From assembly GCF_041435055.1 (NCBI RefSeq), contig NZ_CP108002.1, positions 7,564,001-7,628,000 on the forward strand: 64,000 nucleotides of DNA. The letters run 5' to 3'. Of this stretch, positions 1 to 8,750 are shown one piece after another. The notes below the pieces were generated by a model. It saw nothing but the letters and a program-made list of their open reading frames with translations, did no database searches and was not told the DNA's origin. The translations under genes and the position numbers were made by a program. The stretch's first letter is position 1, and every line of letters begins with the position of its first letter. Source of the stretch: Streptomyces sp. NBC_00341. GTDB lineage: Bacteria; Actinomycetota; Actinomycetes; Streptomycetales; Streptomycetaceae.

Positions 1-1
1 C

Positions 2-955
2 GACGTGATGGGGCACGGTCTCAACTCGGCCGCGATGATGGGCCAGTTGCGGACCGCAGTGCTGACCATGGCCACCATGGAGATGCCGCCCGCGCAGCTG
101 CTGCGCAATCTGGACGACCTGGCCCAGCGCCTCGGCGAGCAGTACCTCGCCACCTGCCTCTACGCGGTGTACGACCCGATCCGTTCCGAGCTCCAGATCG
201 CCAACGCCGGGCACATCCCGCCGGTACTGGTCCATGCCGAGGACGGCCGGGCCGAGCTGCTCGATCTGCCGACCGGCGCCCCGATCGGGGTCGGCGGGGT
301 GGCCTTCGCGACTGCGACCGTACGGGTCCTGCCGGGCGACCGCCTGGTGCTCTGCACCGACGGGCTGGTCGAGGTGCGCGGCCAGGACATCGGTGCCGGT
401 CTCGCCGCGCTCTGCGCCTCCGCCGCGCATCCCGCCGCGTCCATGGACGACGCCTGCGACACGATCATCCGGGCACTCAACCCCCGCGACGGCCGCAAGG
501 ACGATGTCGCCCTGCTGATGGCCCGGCTCAACGGCATCCCGGAGGACGACGTCGCGGAGTGGCAACTCGCCCTGGACCCGCGCGAGGTGGCGCGTGCCCG
601 CCGGATGGTCCGGGGCAAGCTGCTCGACTGGGAGCTGCCCGACGCCGTGGAGTCGGCCGAGCTGATGGTCAGCGAACTCGTCACCAACGCCGTGAAGCAC
701 GGACGCACCCATCACATCGGTCTCCGCCTGGTGCGTACCGGCGCCCTGCTCTGCGAGGTCAGCGACGACGAGCCCGCCCCCGCCGCACTCCTCGACGCCA
801 CCGCGGAGGACGAGTTCGGCCGCGGCCTCGTCCTGGTGACCGGCCTCGCCCGGGAGTGGGGCAGCAGCACGACGGCCCGCGGCAAGACCGTCTGGTTCGA
901 GCTGGCGCTCTCCCGGCTGCCCGGCCGCCGGCGGAACGGCGGTAACCGCAGGTAA
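2..955 (+). CDS. SpoIIE-type PP2C phosphatase with C-terminal anti-sigma ATPase domain (5'-truncated by window)
   Basis: Only the C-terminal 317 residues are in the window; the frame is open from base 2, so the true start lies upstream. The first visible residues (DVMGHG) are the metal-binding motif of SpoIIE/RsbU PP2C phosphatases, and that domain runs to about visible residue 175 (CTDGLVE, RKDDVALL). A GHKL ATPase domain of the RsbW/SpoIIAB type follows, with the N box ELVTNAVKHG and a GRGL motif. In this family the phosphatase dephosphorylates an anti-anti-sigma factor and the ATPase acts as kinase or anti-sigma factor; both are joined in one chain, as is common in Streptomyces. Any N-terminal sensor (PAS or GAF) would be outside the window. 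The partner sigma factor is not visible. Function is sure at family level, target unknown. Confidence 0.9.
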   Translation, partial: DVMGHGLNSAAMMGQLRTAVLTMATMEMPPAQLLRNLDDLAQRLGEQYLATCLYAVYDPIRSELQIANAGHIPPVLVHAEDGRAELLDLPTGAPIGVGGVAFATATVRVLPGDRLVLCTDGLVEVRGQDIGAGLAALCASAAHPAASMDDACDTIIRALNPRDGRKDDVALLMARLNGIPEDDVAEWQLALDPREVARARRMVRGKLLDWELPDAVESAELMVSELVTNAVKHGRTHHIGLRLVRTGALLCEVSDDEPAPAALLDATAEDEFGRGLVLVTGLAREWGSSTTARGKTVWFELALSRLPGRRRNGGNRR

Positions 956-1068
956 GGGAGAGGCCGCCACCGGCTGCCGATTACGTGCGCGCACTTGCCC
1001 CGACCCGCCGGGGAAGGTAGTCCCTTGTCGTACAAGGTGCCTCTTCGTGACCGGACTTGGGAGTGCGC

Positions 1069-1788
1069 ATGAACGATCCACAGCGGTACCGCGAGGCGTG
1101 GGAAGGCTTCTGGGAAGCGACATCGGACGCGCCGGGCGAGGCGATCTGGGACTCCGATCCCTCACTGAGCGCCGTACCGCACAGCGAACTGCTCCTGCCG
1201 TACGCCGACGCCTCGCTGCCCGTCGTCGACCTCGGCTGCGGCAACGGCACCCAGACCCGCTACCTCGCCACCCGGTTCGCCCACGCCATCGGAGTGGACC
1301 TCTCGCACGCCGCGATCGGCCATGCCCGCCGGGCGGACACCGAGGGCGTCGCCGAGTTCGCCCAGCTCGACCTGACCGACGGCGACGCGGTCCGCGCCCT
1401 GCACGAGCGGATAGGGGACGCCAACGTCTATATGCGGGCGGTGATCCACCAGAGCGAGGCCGAGTCCAGGCCCGCGGTGGCCGCAGCAGTGGCGACGCTG
1501 CTAGGCGCGCGCGGCCGGGCCTTCGTGGCGGAGCTGACCCCGGCCTCCAAGGACGTACTCCGGCTGGCGGCACAGGGGCCGGACGGTCCGCCCAAGAAGC
1601 TGCGCCGGGTCTACGACCACGGGCTCAAACCGGCGGATGCCGCCGAGGAGGAGGTGCCCGGCCTCCTGAGCGCTGCTGGGCTGACCACGCTGGACAGCGG
1701 TCGCACGGCCCTGCCGCAGACCGAGCAGCTGCCCGACGGGACCCGGATCGACCTGCCGGCCAGGTGGTTCGTGCTGGCCGTCGGCTGA
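1069..1788 (+). CDS. Class I SAM-dependent methyltransferase
   Basis: A 239-residue protein with a typical motif I, VVDLGCGNG (residues 52-60), an acidic residue ending strand 2 (GVDLS) and a Rossmann-type methyltransferase layout. It probably transfers a methyl group from S-adenosylmethionine to an unknown small molecule; no substrate-specific domain is visible. I chose ATG 1069 because GGGAG lies 5 bases upstream; an in-frame TTG at 1057 would only add four residues. It stands alone between the SpoIIE-type gene and a convergent LysR gene. Confidence 0.85.
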   Translation: MNDPQRYREAWEGFWEATSDAPGEAIWDSDPSLSAVPHSELLLPYADASLPVVDLGCGNGTQTRYLATRFAHAIGVDLSHAAIGHARRADTEGVAEFAQLDLTDGDAVRALHERIGDANVYMRAVIHQSEAESRPAVAAAVATLLGARGRAFVAELTPASKDVLRLAAQGPDGPPKKLRRVYDHGLKPADAAEEEVPGLLSAAGLTTLDSGRTALPQTEQLPDGTRIDLPARWFVLAVG

Positions 1789-1831
1789 ACGGGGTCCGCG
1801 AGCGCGCCGGGGTCCCGGGCCGGGAGAGACC

Positions 1832-2722
1832 TCAGCGCGCGTCCTGCCCCCGCACCAGGGTCATGAGCGCCCGCGCCCCGGGGCTCATGACCCGCGCGTC
1901 CGGAAGCACCACGACGCTCTCGTAGTACGGCTGGACGGGCCCGTCCAGCCGTACCGTCGCCAGGCCCCGCGCCTCGGGCTTGCGGGTGAAGTGGTGCGGC
2001 ACCACCGCGATGCCGAGCCCTTCCTGCACCAGTTCGAGCAGGCTGTGGACATCGTTCACCTCAAGTGCCACCGTGCGGCGGACCAGCGCGGCCGTGAACG
2101 CCTCGTCGGCCGCCCGGCGCGGACCCCAGTCCGGATGGAAGTCGATGAACGGCTCGCCCGGCAGCTCGTCCCACCCGGCCCGGTCCCTCGCGGCCAGCCG
2201 GTGGCCGGGGGCGCACAGCAGGACCATGGGCTCACGGGCCAGCGGGACCAGCTCGCCGCGCCACTCCACGGAGCTGACCGTGGCGGCGAAGGCGATGTCG
2301 AGCCGCCCGCCGGCCACCCCGTCCACCAGACTCGTCGTCCCCTCCTGGCGGAGCCGGATCTCCATGTGCGGATGCTCACGGTGGAAGGCGGCGAGCAGCC
2401 GGGGCAGACTCACCCCGGCCACGCACTGCTCGACCCCCACCGACAGGGTGCCGCGCAGCAGCCCCCGTACGGCGTCGACGGCGTCCTTCGCCGCCCGCGC
2501 GCCCGCCAGCGTGCGCTCGGCCTCCACCAGCAGGGCGCGCCCCGCCTCGGTCAGCCGGACGCTGCGGGTGGTCCGGCTGAACAGCGGGGTCCGCAGCTCC
2601 TGCTCCAGCGCCCGGACGGAGGCGGAGAGGCCGGACTGCGACACGGCGAGGCGCTCGGCGGCCCGGGTGAAGTGCTGTTCCTCGGCGACCGCGACGAAGT
2701 GTTCCAGCTGGCGCAACTCCAT
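1832..2722 (-). CDS. LysR-family transcriptional regulator
   Basis: A 296-residue LysR regulator. The winged HTH occupies residues 1-60 (MELRQLEHFVAVAEEQHFTR, then AERLAVSQSGLSASV), followed by a substrate-binding-fold effector domain. The start is ATG at 2722; the frame stays open upstream but the homology begins exactly here. It is transcribed divergently from the aldo-keto reductase at 2852, the usual arrangement in which a LysR protein controls its neighbour from the shared 130-bp intergenic region. A TATATT box lies 8 bases before the start codon on this strand, so the mRNA may be leaderless. The effector is unknown. Confidence 0.9.
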   Translation of the reverse strand: MELRQLEHFVAVAEEQHFTRAAERLAVSQSGLSASVRALEQELRTPLFSRTTRSVRLTEAGRALLVEAERTLAGARAAKDAVDAVRGLLRGTLSVGVEQCVAGVSLPRLLAAFHREHPHMEIRLRQEGTTSLVDGVAGGRLDIAFAATVSSVEWRGELVPLAREPMVLLCAPGHRLAARDRAGWDELPGEPFIDFHPDWGPRRAADEAFTAALVRRTVALEVNDVHSLLELVQEGLGIAVVPHHFTRKPEARGLATVRLDGPVQPYYESVVVLPDARVMSPGARALMTLVRGQDAR

Positions 2723-2851
2723 GATTGAGAAATATAGGCGCTGAATCCAAGCGGAATCTCCTGTTGGACTGCTGGATCGTTCTGCGCGAGCCTGGAGCCC
2801 GCACGGCGTACCCCGTCGTGGACCGGAACGATCTCTCCCGTGGAGCCCCGC

Positions 2852-3853
2852 ATGTACATCCCGTCCGCAGACCGCTACCAGGACATGCCCTACCGGCGCA
2901 CCGGGCGCAGCGGTCTGAAGCTGCCGGCCCTCTCGCTCGGCCTGTGGCACAACTTCGGCGGGGACCGGACTCCGGAGACCCAGGGGCAGATCCTGCGCCG
3001 GGCCTTCGACCTCGGCATCACCCACTTCGACCTGGCGAACAACTACGGACCGCCGCCCGGCTCCGCCGAGACCGCGATGGGCCGCGCGCTGGCCACGGAC
3101 TTCGCCCGGCACCGGGACGAGATCATCGTCTCCACCAAGGCCGGCTACCTGATGTGGGACGGCCCGTACGGGGAGTGGGGCTCGCGCAAGAACCTGCTCT
3201 CCTCGCTCGACCAGAGCCTCGGCCGGCTCGGGCTCGACTACGTCGACATCTTCTACTCCCACCGCCCCGACCCCGAGACCCCGCTCGAAGAGACGATGGG
3301 CGCCCTCCACTCGGCGGTCCAGCAGGGCAAGGCGCTCTACGTGGGCGTCTCCAACTACTCCGCCGAGCAGACCCGGGAGGCCGCGCGCATCCTGAAGGAC
3401 CTCGGCACCCCGCTGCTCATCCACCAGCCGCGCTACTCGATGCTGGACCGCTGGGCCGAGGACGGCCTGCTCACCGCCCTCGACGAGCTGGGCGCCGGCT
3501 CCATCGCGTACTCGCCGCTGGAACAGGGCATCCTCTCCGACCGCTACCTCCGCGGCATCCCGGAGGGCTCACGGGCGGCGGGCAGCAGCCCGTTCCTGTC
3601 GGCCGACTCCGTCACCCCTGAGCTGGTTGGACGCCTCCGCGAGCTCGACGAACTGGCCTCCGAGCGCGGCCAGTCGCTGGCCCAGCTGGCGCTGGCCTGG
3701 GTGCTGCGCGGCGGCCGGGTCACCTCCGCCGTCGTCGGTGCGAGCAGCGTCGCCCAGCTGGAGAACAGCGTCCAGGCGGTCCGCAACCTGGAGTTCAGCG
3801 ACAAGGAGCTCAAGCGGATCGAGAAGCTGCTGAAGGGCGCGAAGCGCCGCTGA
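2852..3853 (+). CDS. Aldo/keto reductase, YghZ/L-glyceraldehyde-3-phosphate reductase type
   Basis: A 333-residue TIM-barrel oxidoreductase that should reduce aldehydes or ketones with NADPH. The catalytic tetrad is visible as Asp60 and Tyr65 (FDLANNYG), Lys96 (VSTKAGY) and His137 (YSHRPDP). The N-terminal RRTGRSGLKLPALSLGLWHN and the NNYGPPPG loop are characteristic of the YghZ/MgrA group, which handles L-glyceraldehyde 3-phosphate and methylglyoxal-like compounds. ATG 2852 is preceded by TGGAG at the right distance; the in-frame GTG at 2840 lacks this. It is divergent from, and probably regulated by, the LysR gene at 1832-2722. Substrate assignment is by subgroup only. Confidence 0.88.
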   Translation: MYIPSADRYQDMPYRRTGRSGLKLPALSLGLWHNFGGDRTPETQGQILRRAFDLGITHFDLANNYGPPPGSAETAMGRALATDFARHRDEIIVSTKAGYLMWDGPYGEWGSRKNLLSSLDQSLGRLGLDYVDIFYSHRPDPETPLEETMGALHSAVQQGKALYVGVSNYSAEQTREAARILKDLGTPLLIHQPRYSMLDRWAEDGLLTALDELGAGSIAYSPLEQGILSDRYLRGIPEGSRAAGSSPFLSADSVTPELVGRLRELDELASERGQSLAQLALAWVLRGGRVTSAVVGASSVAQLENSVQAVRNLEFSDKELKRIEKLLKGAKRR

Positions 3854-3931
3854 GACAGCCGCGCGTGCGGGCGCCCCGCAACAGGGGAGCCCGCACTCCC
3901 CGTCCGGCAGCGGGCTGTGAGGATGGCCGCC

Positions 3932-4486
3932 ATGACATGGACGGCGCCCCACCGCACCCGTACGACCCCCGACGGCCTCCAGCTGAACGCACCCGGCACC
4001 GCGGACGAGCGGACCATGCTGGCCGGCTGGCTCCAGTGGCACCGCGAGACGCTCCTGGTCAAATGCGCCGGACTCGGCCCTCAGGAGCTGGCCCGCACCA
4101 CCGCAGGACCGTCCGGGCTCAGCCTGCTCGGGCTGGTGCGGCATCTGGCCGAGATCGAACGCTGGTGGTTCCGGCGGAGCTTCGCCGGCCAGCCGCTCGG
4201 TGAGGTGTTCACCGGGCCGGACGACGGTGACGAAGGTCTCCAGGGTGTGGACCCGGCCCGCGCGGAGCACGACTACGCGGCCTACCTGGCCGAGGTCGCG
4301 GCGGCCGGGGAGGCGGTCGCGGGCCGGGACCTCGACGAGACCTTCGTGACGGCGCAGGGCGGCAGGACCTGCAGCCTGCGCTGGGTCTACCTGGCCATGA
4401 TCCAGGAATATGCCCGGCACAACGGCCACGCGGATCTGCTGCGCGAGCGGACCGACGGCGAGACCGGTGACTATCCACGGGGCTGA
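3932..4486 (+). CDS. DinB/DUF664-family protein
   Basis: A 184-residue predicted four-helix-bundle protein of the DUF664/DinB-like group common in actinomycetes. The motif LLGLVRHLAEIERWWFRR gives the first conserved histidine, and MIQEYARHNGHADLLRE near the C-terminus holds the His pair expected to bind a divalent metal together with it. Some DinB-fold relatives are thiol transferases (mycothiol or bacillithiol dependent); that role is only a possibility here. ATG 3932 has GAGG 9 bases upstream; ATG 3923 is an in-frame alternative. Confidence 0.8.
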   Translation: MTWTAPHRTRTTPDGLQLNAPGTADERTMLAGWLQWHRETLLVKCAGLGPQELARTTAGPSGLSLLGLVRHLAEIERWWFRRSFAGQPLGEVFTGPDDGDEGLQGVDPARAEHDYAAYLAEVAAAGEAVAGRDLDETFVTAQGGRTCSLRWVYLAMIQEYARHNGHADLLRERTDGETGDYPRG

Positions 4487-4573
4487 GCCGCACGGCGCCC
4501 TTCAGTGGAATGGACCAATGGAGGTCCCGACAGCCCTGGCCTGCCCGTTCTGTGACGCGTACCGTGTGGCCGC

Positions 4574-5407
4574 ATGAAGATCCTCGTGAGTGCCGACATG
4601 GAAGGCGCCACCGGCGTGACCTGGCCGGCCGATGTGCTGCCCGGCACGCCGCAGTGGGAGCGCTGCCGTTCCCTGTTCACCTCCGACGTCAACGCCGCGG
4701 CCCTCGGGTTCTACGACGGGGGCGCCGACGAGGTGCTCGTCAACGAGGCCCACTGGACGATGCGCAACCTGCTCCTGGAACGGCTCGACGACCGGGTCCA
4801 GATGCTCACCGGCAAGCACAAGTCGCTCAGCATGGTGGAGGGCATCCAGCACGGGGACGTCGACGCGGTCGCCTTCATCGGCTACCACACGGGTGCCGGT
4901 ACGGAAGGCGTCCTGGCCCACACCTATCTGGCCAACTCCATCACCGGGGTCTGGCTGAACGGGATCAGGGCCAGTGAGGGGCTGCTGAATGCGCACGTCG
5001 CGGCCGAGTACGGCGTCCCCGTCGTGCTCGTCACCGGGGACGACCTGACCTGTGTCGATGCGGCGGGCTACGCGCCCGACGCCCGCACGGTCGCGGTCAA
5101 GGACTACGTCTCGCGCTACGCGGCGGTCTGCCGCACCCCCGCCCGTACCGCCGCCGACATCCGTGCGGCGGCCAAGGAGGCGGTCGCTTTGGCGGGCCGG
5201 TACTCGCCCGTCGACGGCGGACCGTTCACCGTGGAGCTGGAGTTCGACGCCGAGCACCTGGCAGCGGCGGCCACCGTCGTACCGGGCGTCGCGGTCTCCG
5301 GCGAGAGGCGTGTCGTCTATACGAGCGAGACGATGTACGAAGGTATCCGCACGTTCAAGGCGGTGACGACCATCGTGTCGTCCGCCGTGGAGGAACAGTA
5401 TGGCTGA
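4574..5407 (+). CDS. M55-family D-aminopeptidase (DppA-like)
   Basis: A 277-residue zinc peptidase of the DppA family, which in Bacillus releases D-amino acids such as D-Ala from short peptides. The start MKILVSADMEGATG carries the diagnostic SxDxEG signature (Asp8, Glu10), with further metal-ligand candidates at NEAHW (His60) and GYHTGAG. The length matches the family. It is the first gene of a four-peptidase unit: the next gene overlaps it by 8 bases. TACCGT lies 8 bases before ATG and no Shine-Dalgarno is obvious, so the operon mRNA may be leaderless. Cytoplasmic, since no signal peptide is seen. Confidence 0.87.
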   Translation: MKILVSADMEGATGVTWPADVLPGTPQWERCRSLFTSDVNAAALGFYDGGADEVLVNEAHWTMRNLLLERLDDRVQMLTGKHKSLSMVEGIQHGDVDAVAFIGYHTGAGTEGVLAHTYLANSITGVWLNGIRASEGLLNAHVAAEYGVPVVLVTGDDLTCVDAAGYAPDARTVAVKDYVSRYAAVCRTPARTAADIRAAAKEAVALAGRYSPVDGGPFTVELEFDAEHLAAAATVVPGVAVSGERRVVYTSETMYEGIRTFKAVTTIVSSAVEEQYG

Positions 5408-6743
5408 GGTGACCAACCCCAGGAGCGGCGTCGACGCACTCGCGCTCGACGAATCGGTGACGTTCACCTCCGAACTGATCCGCATCGACACCACCAACCG
5501 GGGCGGCGGCGACTGCCGCGAACGCCCGGCGGCCGAGTACGTGGCCGAGCGGCTGGCCGCCGCCGGACTCGAACCGACGCTCCTGGAGCGCACCCCCGGC
5601 CGCACCAACGTGGTCGCCAGGATCGCCGGCACAGACCCGTCCGCCGACGCGCTGCTGGTCCACGGACACCTGGACGTGGTGCCCGCGGAGGCCGACGACT
5701 GGTCCGTGCACCCCTTCTCCGGTGAGGTCCGCGACGGTGTCGTCTGGGGCCGGGGCGCCATCGACATGAAGAACATGGACGCGATGGTCCTCGCCGTCGT
5801 CCGGTACTGGGCCAGGGCGGGCGTCCGGCCCCGCCGCGACATCGTGATCGCGTACACCGCCGACGAGGAGGCCAGCGCCGACGACGGCTCGGGCTTCCTC
5901 GCCGATCAGCACCCCGGACTCTTCGAAGGCTGTACGGAGGGCATCAGCGAATCCGGTGCCTTCACCTTCCACGCGGGGCCGAACATGCCGCTCTACCCCA
6001 TCGCGGCGGGCGAGCGCGGCACCGGATGGCTCAAGCTGACCGCCCACGGCAAGGCGGGGCACGGCTCCAAGGTCAACAAGGCCAACGCGGTCAGCACGCT
6101 GGCCGCCGCCGTCGCCCGGATCGGCGCCCACGAGTGGCCGGTGCGCCTCACCCCGACGGTCCGGGCCGCGCTCACCGAGATCGCCGCACTGCACGGCATC
6201 CACCCCGACCTCGACGCCCCCGGCTTCGACGTGGACGAGCTTCTCGGCAAGATCGGACCGGCCGCCGCCCTCATCGAGCCGACCGTCCGCAACAGCGCCA
6301 ACCCGACGATGCTGGACGCCGGGTACAAGGTCAACGTCATCCCGGGCCACGCCACCGCGTTCATCGACGGCCGTACGGTGCCCGGCGGCGAGGACGAGTT
6401 CCACGCCACCATGGACCGGCTGACCGGACCCTCTGTCGACTGGGAGTTCCACCACCGCGAGGTGGCCCTCCAGGCCCCGGTCGACTCGCCCACGTACGCG
6501 AAACTCCGGTCCGCCGTCGAGCGGTTCGACCCGGACGGCCATGTGGTGCCGTACTCCATGTCGGGCGGCACCGACGCCAAGCAGTTCTCCCGGCTCGGCA
6601 TCACCGGCTACGGCTTCTCCCCGCTGAAGCTGCCCGTCGGCTTCGACTACCAGGCCCTCTTCCACGGCGTGGACGAACGTGTCCCCGTCGAGGCGCTGCA
6701 CTTCGGCGTCCGGGTCCTGGACCACTATCTCCGCACCGCCTGA
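5400..6743 (+). CDS. M20/M25/M40-family metallopeptidase (dipeptidase/deacylase)
   Basis: A 447-residue M20 peptidase. The di-zinc site is visible: HGHLDVVP (His90, Asp92), the bridging Asp in GAIDMKN, and the adjacent acidic pair in ADEEAS. A dimerisation lid domain lies in the middle and a late SGGTDAK segment is also typical. Members hydrolyse dipeptides, N-acyl amino acids or peptide tails. It overlaps the preceding DppA-like gene by 8 bases, so the two are translationally coupled; GTGGAGGAAC just before the ATG provides the Shine-Dalgarno. No secretion signal. The exact substrate cannot be told from sequence. Confidence 0.9.
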   Translation: MAEVTNPRSGVDALALDESVTFTSELIRIDTTNRGGGDCRERPAAEYVAERLAAAGLEPTLLERTPGRTNVVARIAGTDPSADALLVHGHLDVVPAEADDWSVHPFSGEVRDGVVWGRGAIDMKNMDAMVLAVVRYWARAGVRPRRDIVIAYTADEEASADDGSGFLADQHPGLFEGCTEGISESGAFTFHAGPNMPLYPIAAGERGTGWLKLTAHGKAGHGSKVNKANAVSTLAAAVARIGAHEWPVRLTPTVRAALTEIAALHGIHPDLDAPGFDVDELLGKIGPAAALIEPTVRNSANPTMLDAGYKVNVIPGHATAFIDGRTVPGGEDEFHATMDRLTGPSVDWEFHHREVALQAPVDSPTYAKLRSAVERFDPDGHVVPYSMSGGTDAKQFSRLGITGYGFSPLKLPVGFDYQALFHGVDERVPVEALHFGVRVLDHYLRTA

Positions 6744-6764
6744 ACCACTCGGGGGAATTCGAAC

Positions 6765-8750
6765 ATGGCAACCACGCAGGCCTACGGAAGCTGGCCGTCC
6801 CCGATCGACGCCGCGCTGGCCGCCTCGCGGGACGGCCGGCCCGAGTACGTCGAAGCGGTCGGCGACGAACTGTGGTGGACGGAACCCCGCCCGGCCGAGT
6901 CCGGCCGGCGCGCCCTGGTGCGACGACTGGCCGACGGCACCACCGAGGAGCTGCCCGCCCCCTGGAACGTCCGCAGCCGGGTCATCGAGTACGGCGGACG
7001 GCCCTGGACGGGTACGGAACGCGCCGAGGCCGGCCCGCTGATCGTCTTCGTCCACTTCGACGACCAACGGCTGTACGCCTACGAGCCGGACGGGCCCGGC
7101 GAGCCGTGGCCGCTCACCCCCGTCTCGGCGGTCGGCGGCGGACTGCGCTGGGCCGATCCGCGACTGCGTCCGGACCGGGGCGCCTCCGGCGAGGTCTGGT
7201 GCGTCCTGGAGGAGTTCACCGGCGAGGGGCCGGCCGAACTGCGCAGGCTGATCGCCGCCGTGCCGCTGGACGGATCGGCGGCCGGTGACCGCTCCGCGGT
7301 ACGCGAACTCTCCGACGACCGGCACCGGTTCGTCACCGGACCCGAGCTCTCGCCCGACGGACGGCGGGCGGCCTGGATCGCCTGGGACCACCCGCGGATG
7401 CCGTGGGACGGCACCGAGGTGATCGTCGCGGACATCGGTGACGACGGAACGTTCCACGCCCCCCGGACCCTGCTGGGCGGTCCGGAGGAATCCGTACCGC
7501 AGATCCAGTGGGCCGACGACGGACGGCTGCTCTTCGCCAGTGACCGCAGCGGCTGGTGGAACCTGTACCGCGCGGAACCGGACGGCAGCGCGGTGGAACT
7601 CTGCCCCAGGCAGGAGGAGTTCGCCGGACCGCTGTGGAAGATCGGGCTCAGCTGGTTCCGGCCGCTGGAGAACGGGCTGATCGCCACCCTGCACGGCACG
7701 GGCGCCACCACGCTCTCCGTCCTCGACCCGGAGACCGGGACGCTCGTCGACATCGCCGGGCCCTGGACCGAATGGGCCGGGACGCTCGCCGTACAGGGCA
7801 GCCGGGTCATCGGCATCGCCGCGAGCCCGCACAGCGCGTACGAGATCGTGGAGCTGGACACAGCGACCGGGCACACCCGGATCATCGCGGCGGAGCACGA
7901 GGACGCCGTCGACCCCGCGTACTACCCCGAGCCCGCGGAGCGCACCTTCGCCGGTCCCGGCGGCCGGGAGATCCACGCCCACATCTACCCGCCGCACAGC
8001 CCCGACCGGACCGGACCGGCCGGCGAACTGCCGCCCTACGTCGTATGGGCGCACGGCGGCCCCACCGGGCACGCCGCCCTCGTCCTCGACCTGGAGATCG
8101 CCTACTTCACCTCGCGCGGCATCGGGGTGGCCGAGGTCAACTACGGCGGCTCGACCGGTTACGGACGGGAGTACCGCAACCGCCTGCGCGAACAGTGGGG
8201 CGTCGTCGACGTGGAGGACTGCGCGGCCGTGGCCGGCGCGCTCGCCGCCGAGGGCACCGCGGACCCGGACCGGCTCGCCGTCCGTGGCGGCAGCGCCGGC
8301 GGCTGGACCACGGCCGCCTCGCTGACCGGCACCGACGTCTACGCCTGCGGCACGATCATCTACCCCATCCTCGACCTGACCGGCTGGGGCAGCGGCGAGA
8401 CCCACGACTTCGAGTCGCAGTACCTGGAATCGCTGGTGGGCCCGCTGGCCGAGGTCCCCGAGCGCTACCGCGACCGCTCTCCGAGCACCCGCACCGACCG
8501 GCTCACCACACCGTTCCTGCTGCTCCAGGGCGAGGACGACCCGATCTGCCCGCCCGTACAGTGCGAGCGGTTCCTGGCCGCCGTGGAGGGGCGCGGCATC
8601 CCGCACGCCTACCTCACCTACCCGGGCGAGGGCCACGGCTTCCGCCGCGCCGACACCATGATCAGCGCGCTGGAGGCCGAACTCTCCCTCTACGCCCAGA
8701 CCTTCGGCATCGAGAGGCCCGACGTGCCGAGGCTGGAGCTGCGGAAGTGA
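6765..8750 (+). CDS. S9-family prolyl oligopeptidase/acylaminoacyl-peptidase
   Basis: A 661-residue serine peptidase with an N-terminal beta-propeller (about residues 1-400) that restricts access to small peptides, and a C-terminal alpha/beta-hydrolase domain. The triad is visible: Ser510 in GGSAGGW, an Asp near 592 in LQGEDDPICP, and His624 in GEGHGF. The HGGP oxyanion motif (VVWAHGGPTGH) is present. Domain order and length fit acylaminoacyl-peptidase/dipeptidyl-peptidase-like S9C enzymes. It starts 21 bases after the M20 gene behind GGGGGAA and its stop overlaps the start of the S66 gene, placing it in the peptidase operon. Probably cytoplasmic. Confidence 0.92.
   Translation: MATTQAYGSWPSPIDAALAASRDGRPEYVEAVGDELWWTEPRPAESGRRALVRRLADGTTEELPAPWNVRSRVIEYGGRPWTGTERAEAGPLIVFVHFDDQRLYAYEPDGPGEPWPLTPVSAVGGGLRWADPRLRPDRGASGEVWCVLEEFTGEGPAELRRLIAAVPLDGSAAGDRSAVRELSDDRHRFVTGPELSPDGRRAAWIAWDHPRMPWDGTEVIVADIGDDGTFHAPRTLLGGPEESVPQIQWADDGRLLFASDRSGWWNLYRAEPDGSAVELCPRQEEFAGPLWKIGLSWFRPLENGLIATLHGTGATTLSVLDPETGTLVDIAGPWTEWAGTLAVQGSRVIGIAASPHSAYEIVELDTATGHTRIIAAEHEDAVDPAYYPEPAERTFAGPGGREIHAHIYPPHSPDRTGPAGELPPYVVWAHGGPTGHAALVLDLEIAYFTSRGIGVAEVNYGGSTGYGREYRNRLREQWGVVDVEDCAAVAGALAAEGTADPDRLAVRGGSAGGWTTAASLTGTDVYACGTIIYPILDLTGWGSGETHDFESQYLESLVGPLAEVPERYRDRSPSTRTDRLTTPFLLLQGEDDPICPPVQCERFLAAVEGRGIPHAYLTYPGEGHGFRRADTMISALEAELSLYAQTFGIERPDVPRLELRK

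Noticed and set aside
1832..3424. Extended 530-codon LysR frame
   Set aside because: The homology begins at ATG 2722; the upstream part is antisense to the aldo-keto reductase.
5355..8636. A 1,093-codon open frame on the minus strand opposite the peptidase operon
   Set aside because: It lies antisense to three clearly identified peptidase genes; its Gly/Arg/Val/Asp-rich sequence has no family motifs. Long antisense frames are an artefact of high GC third positions.
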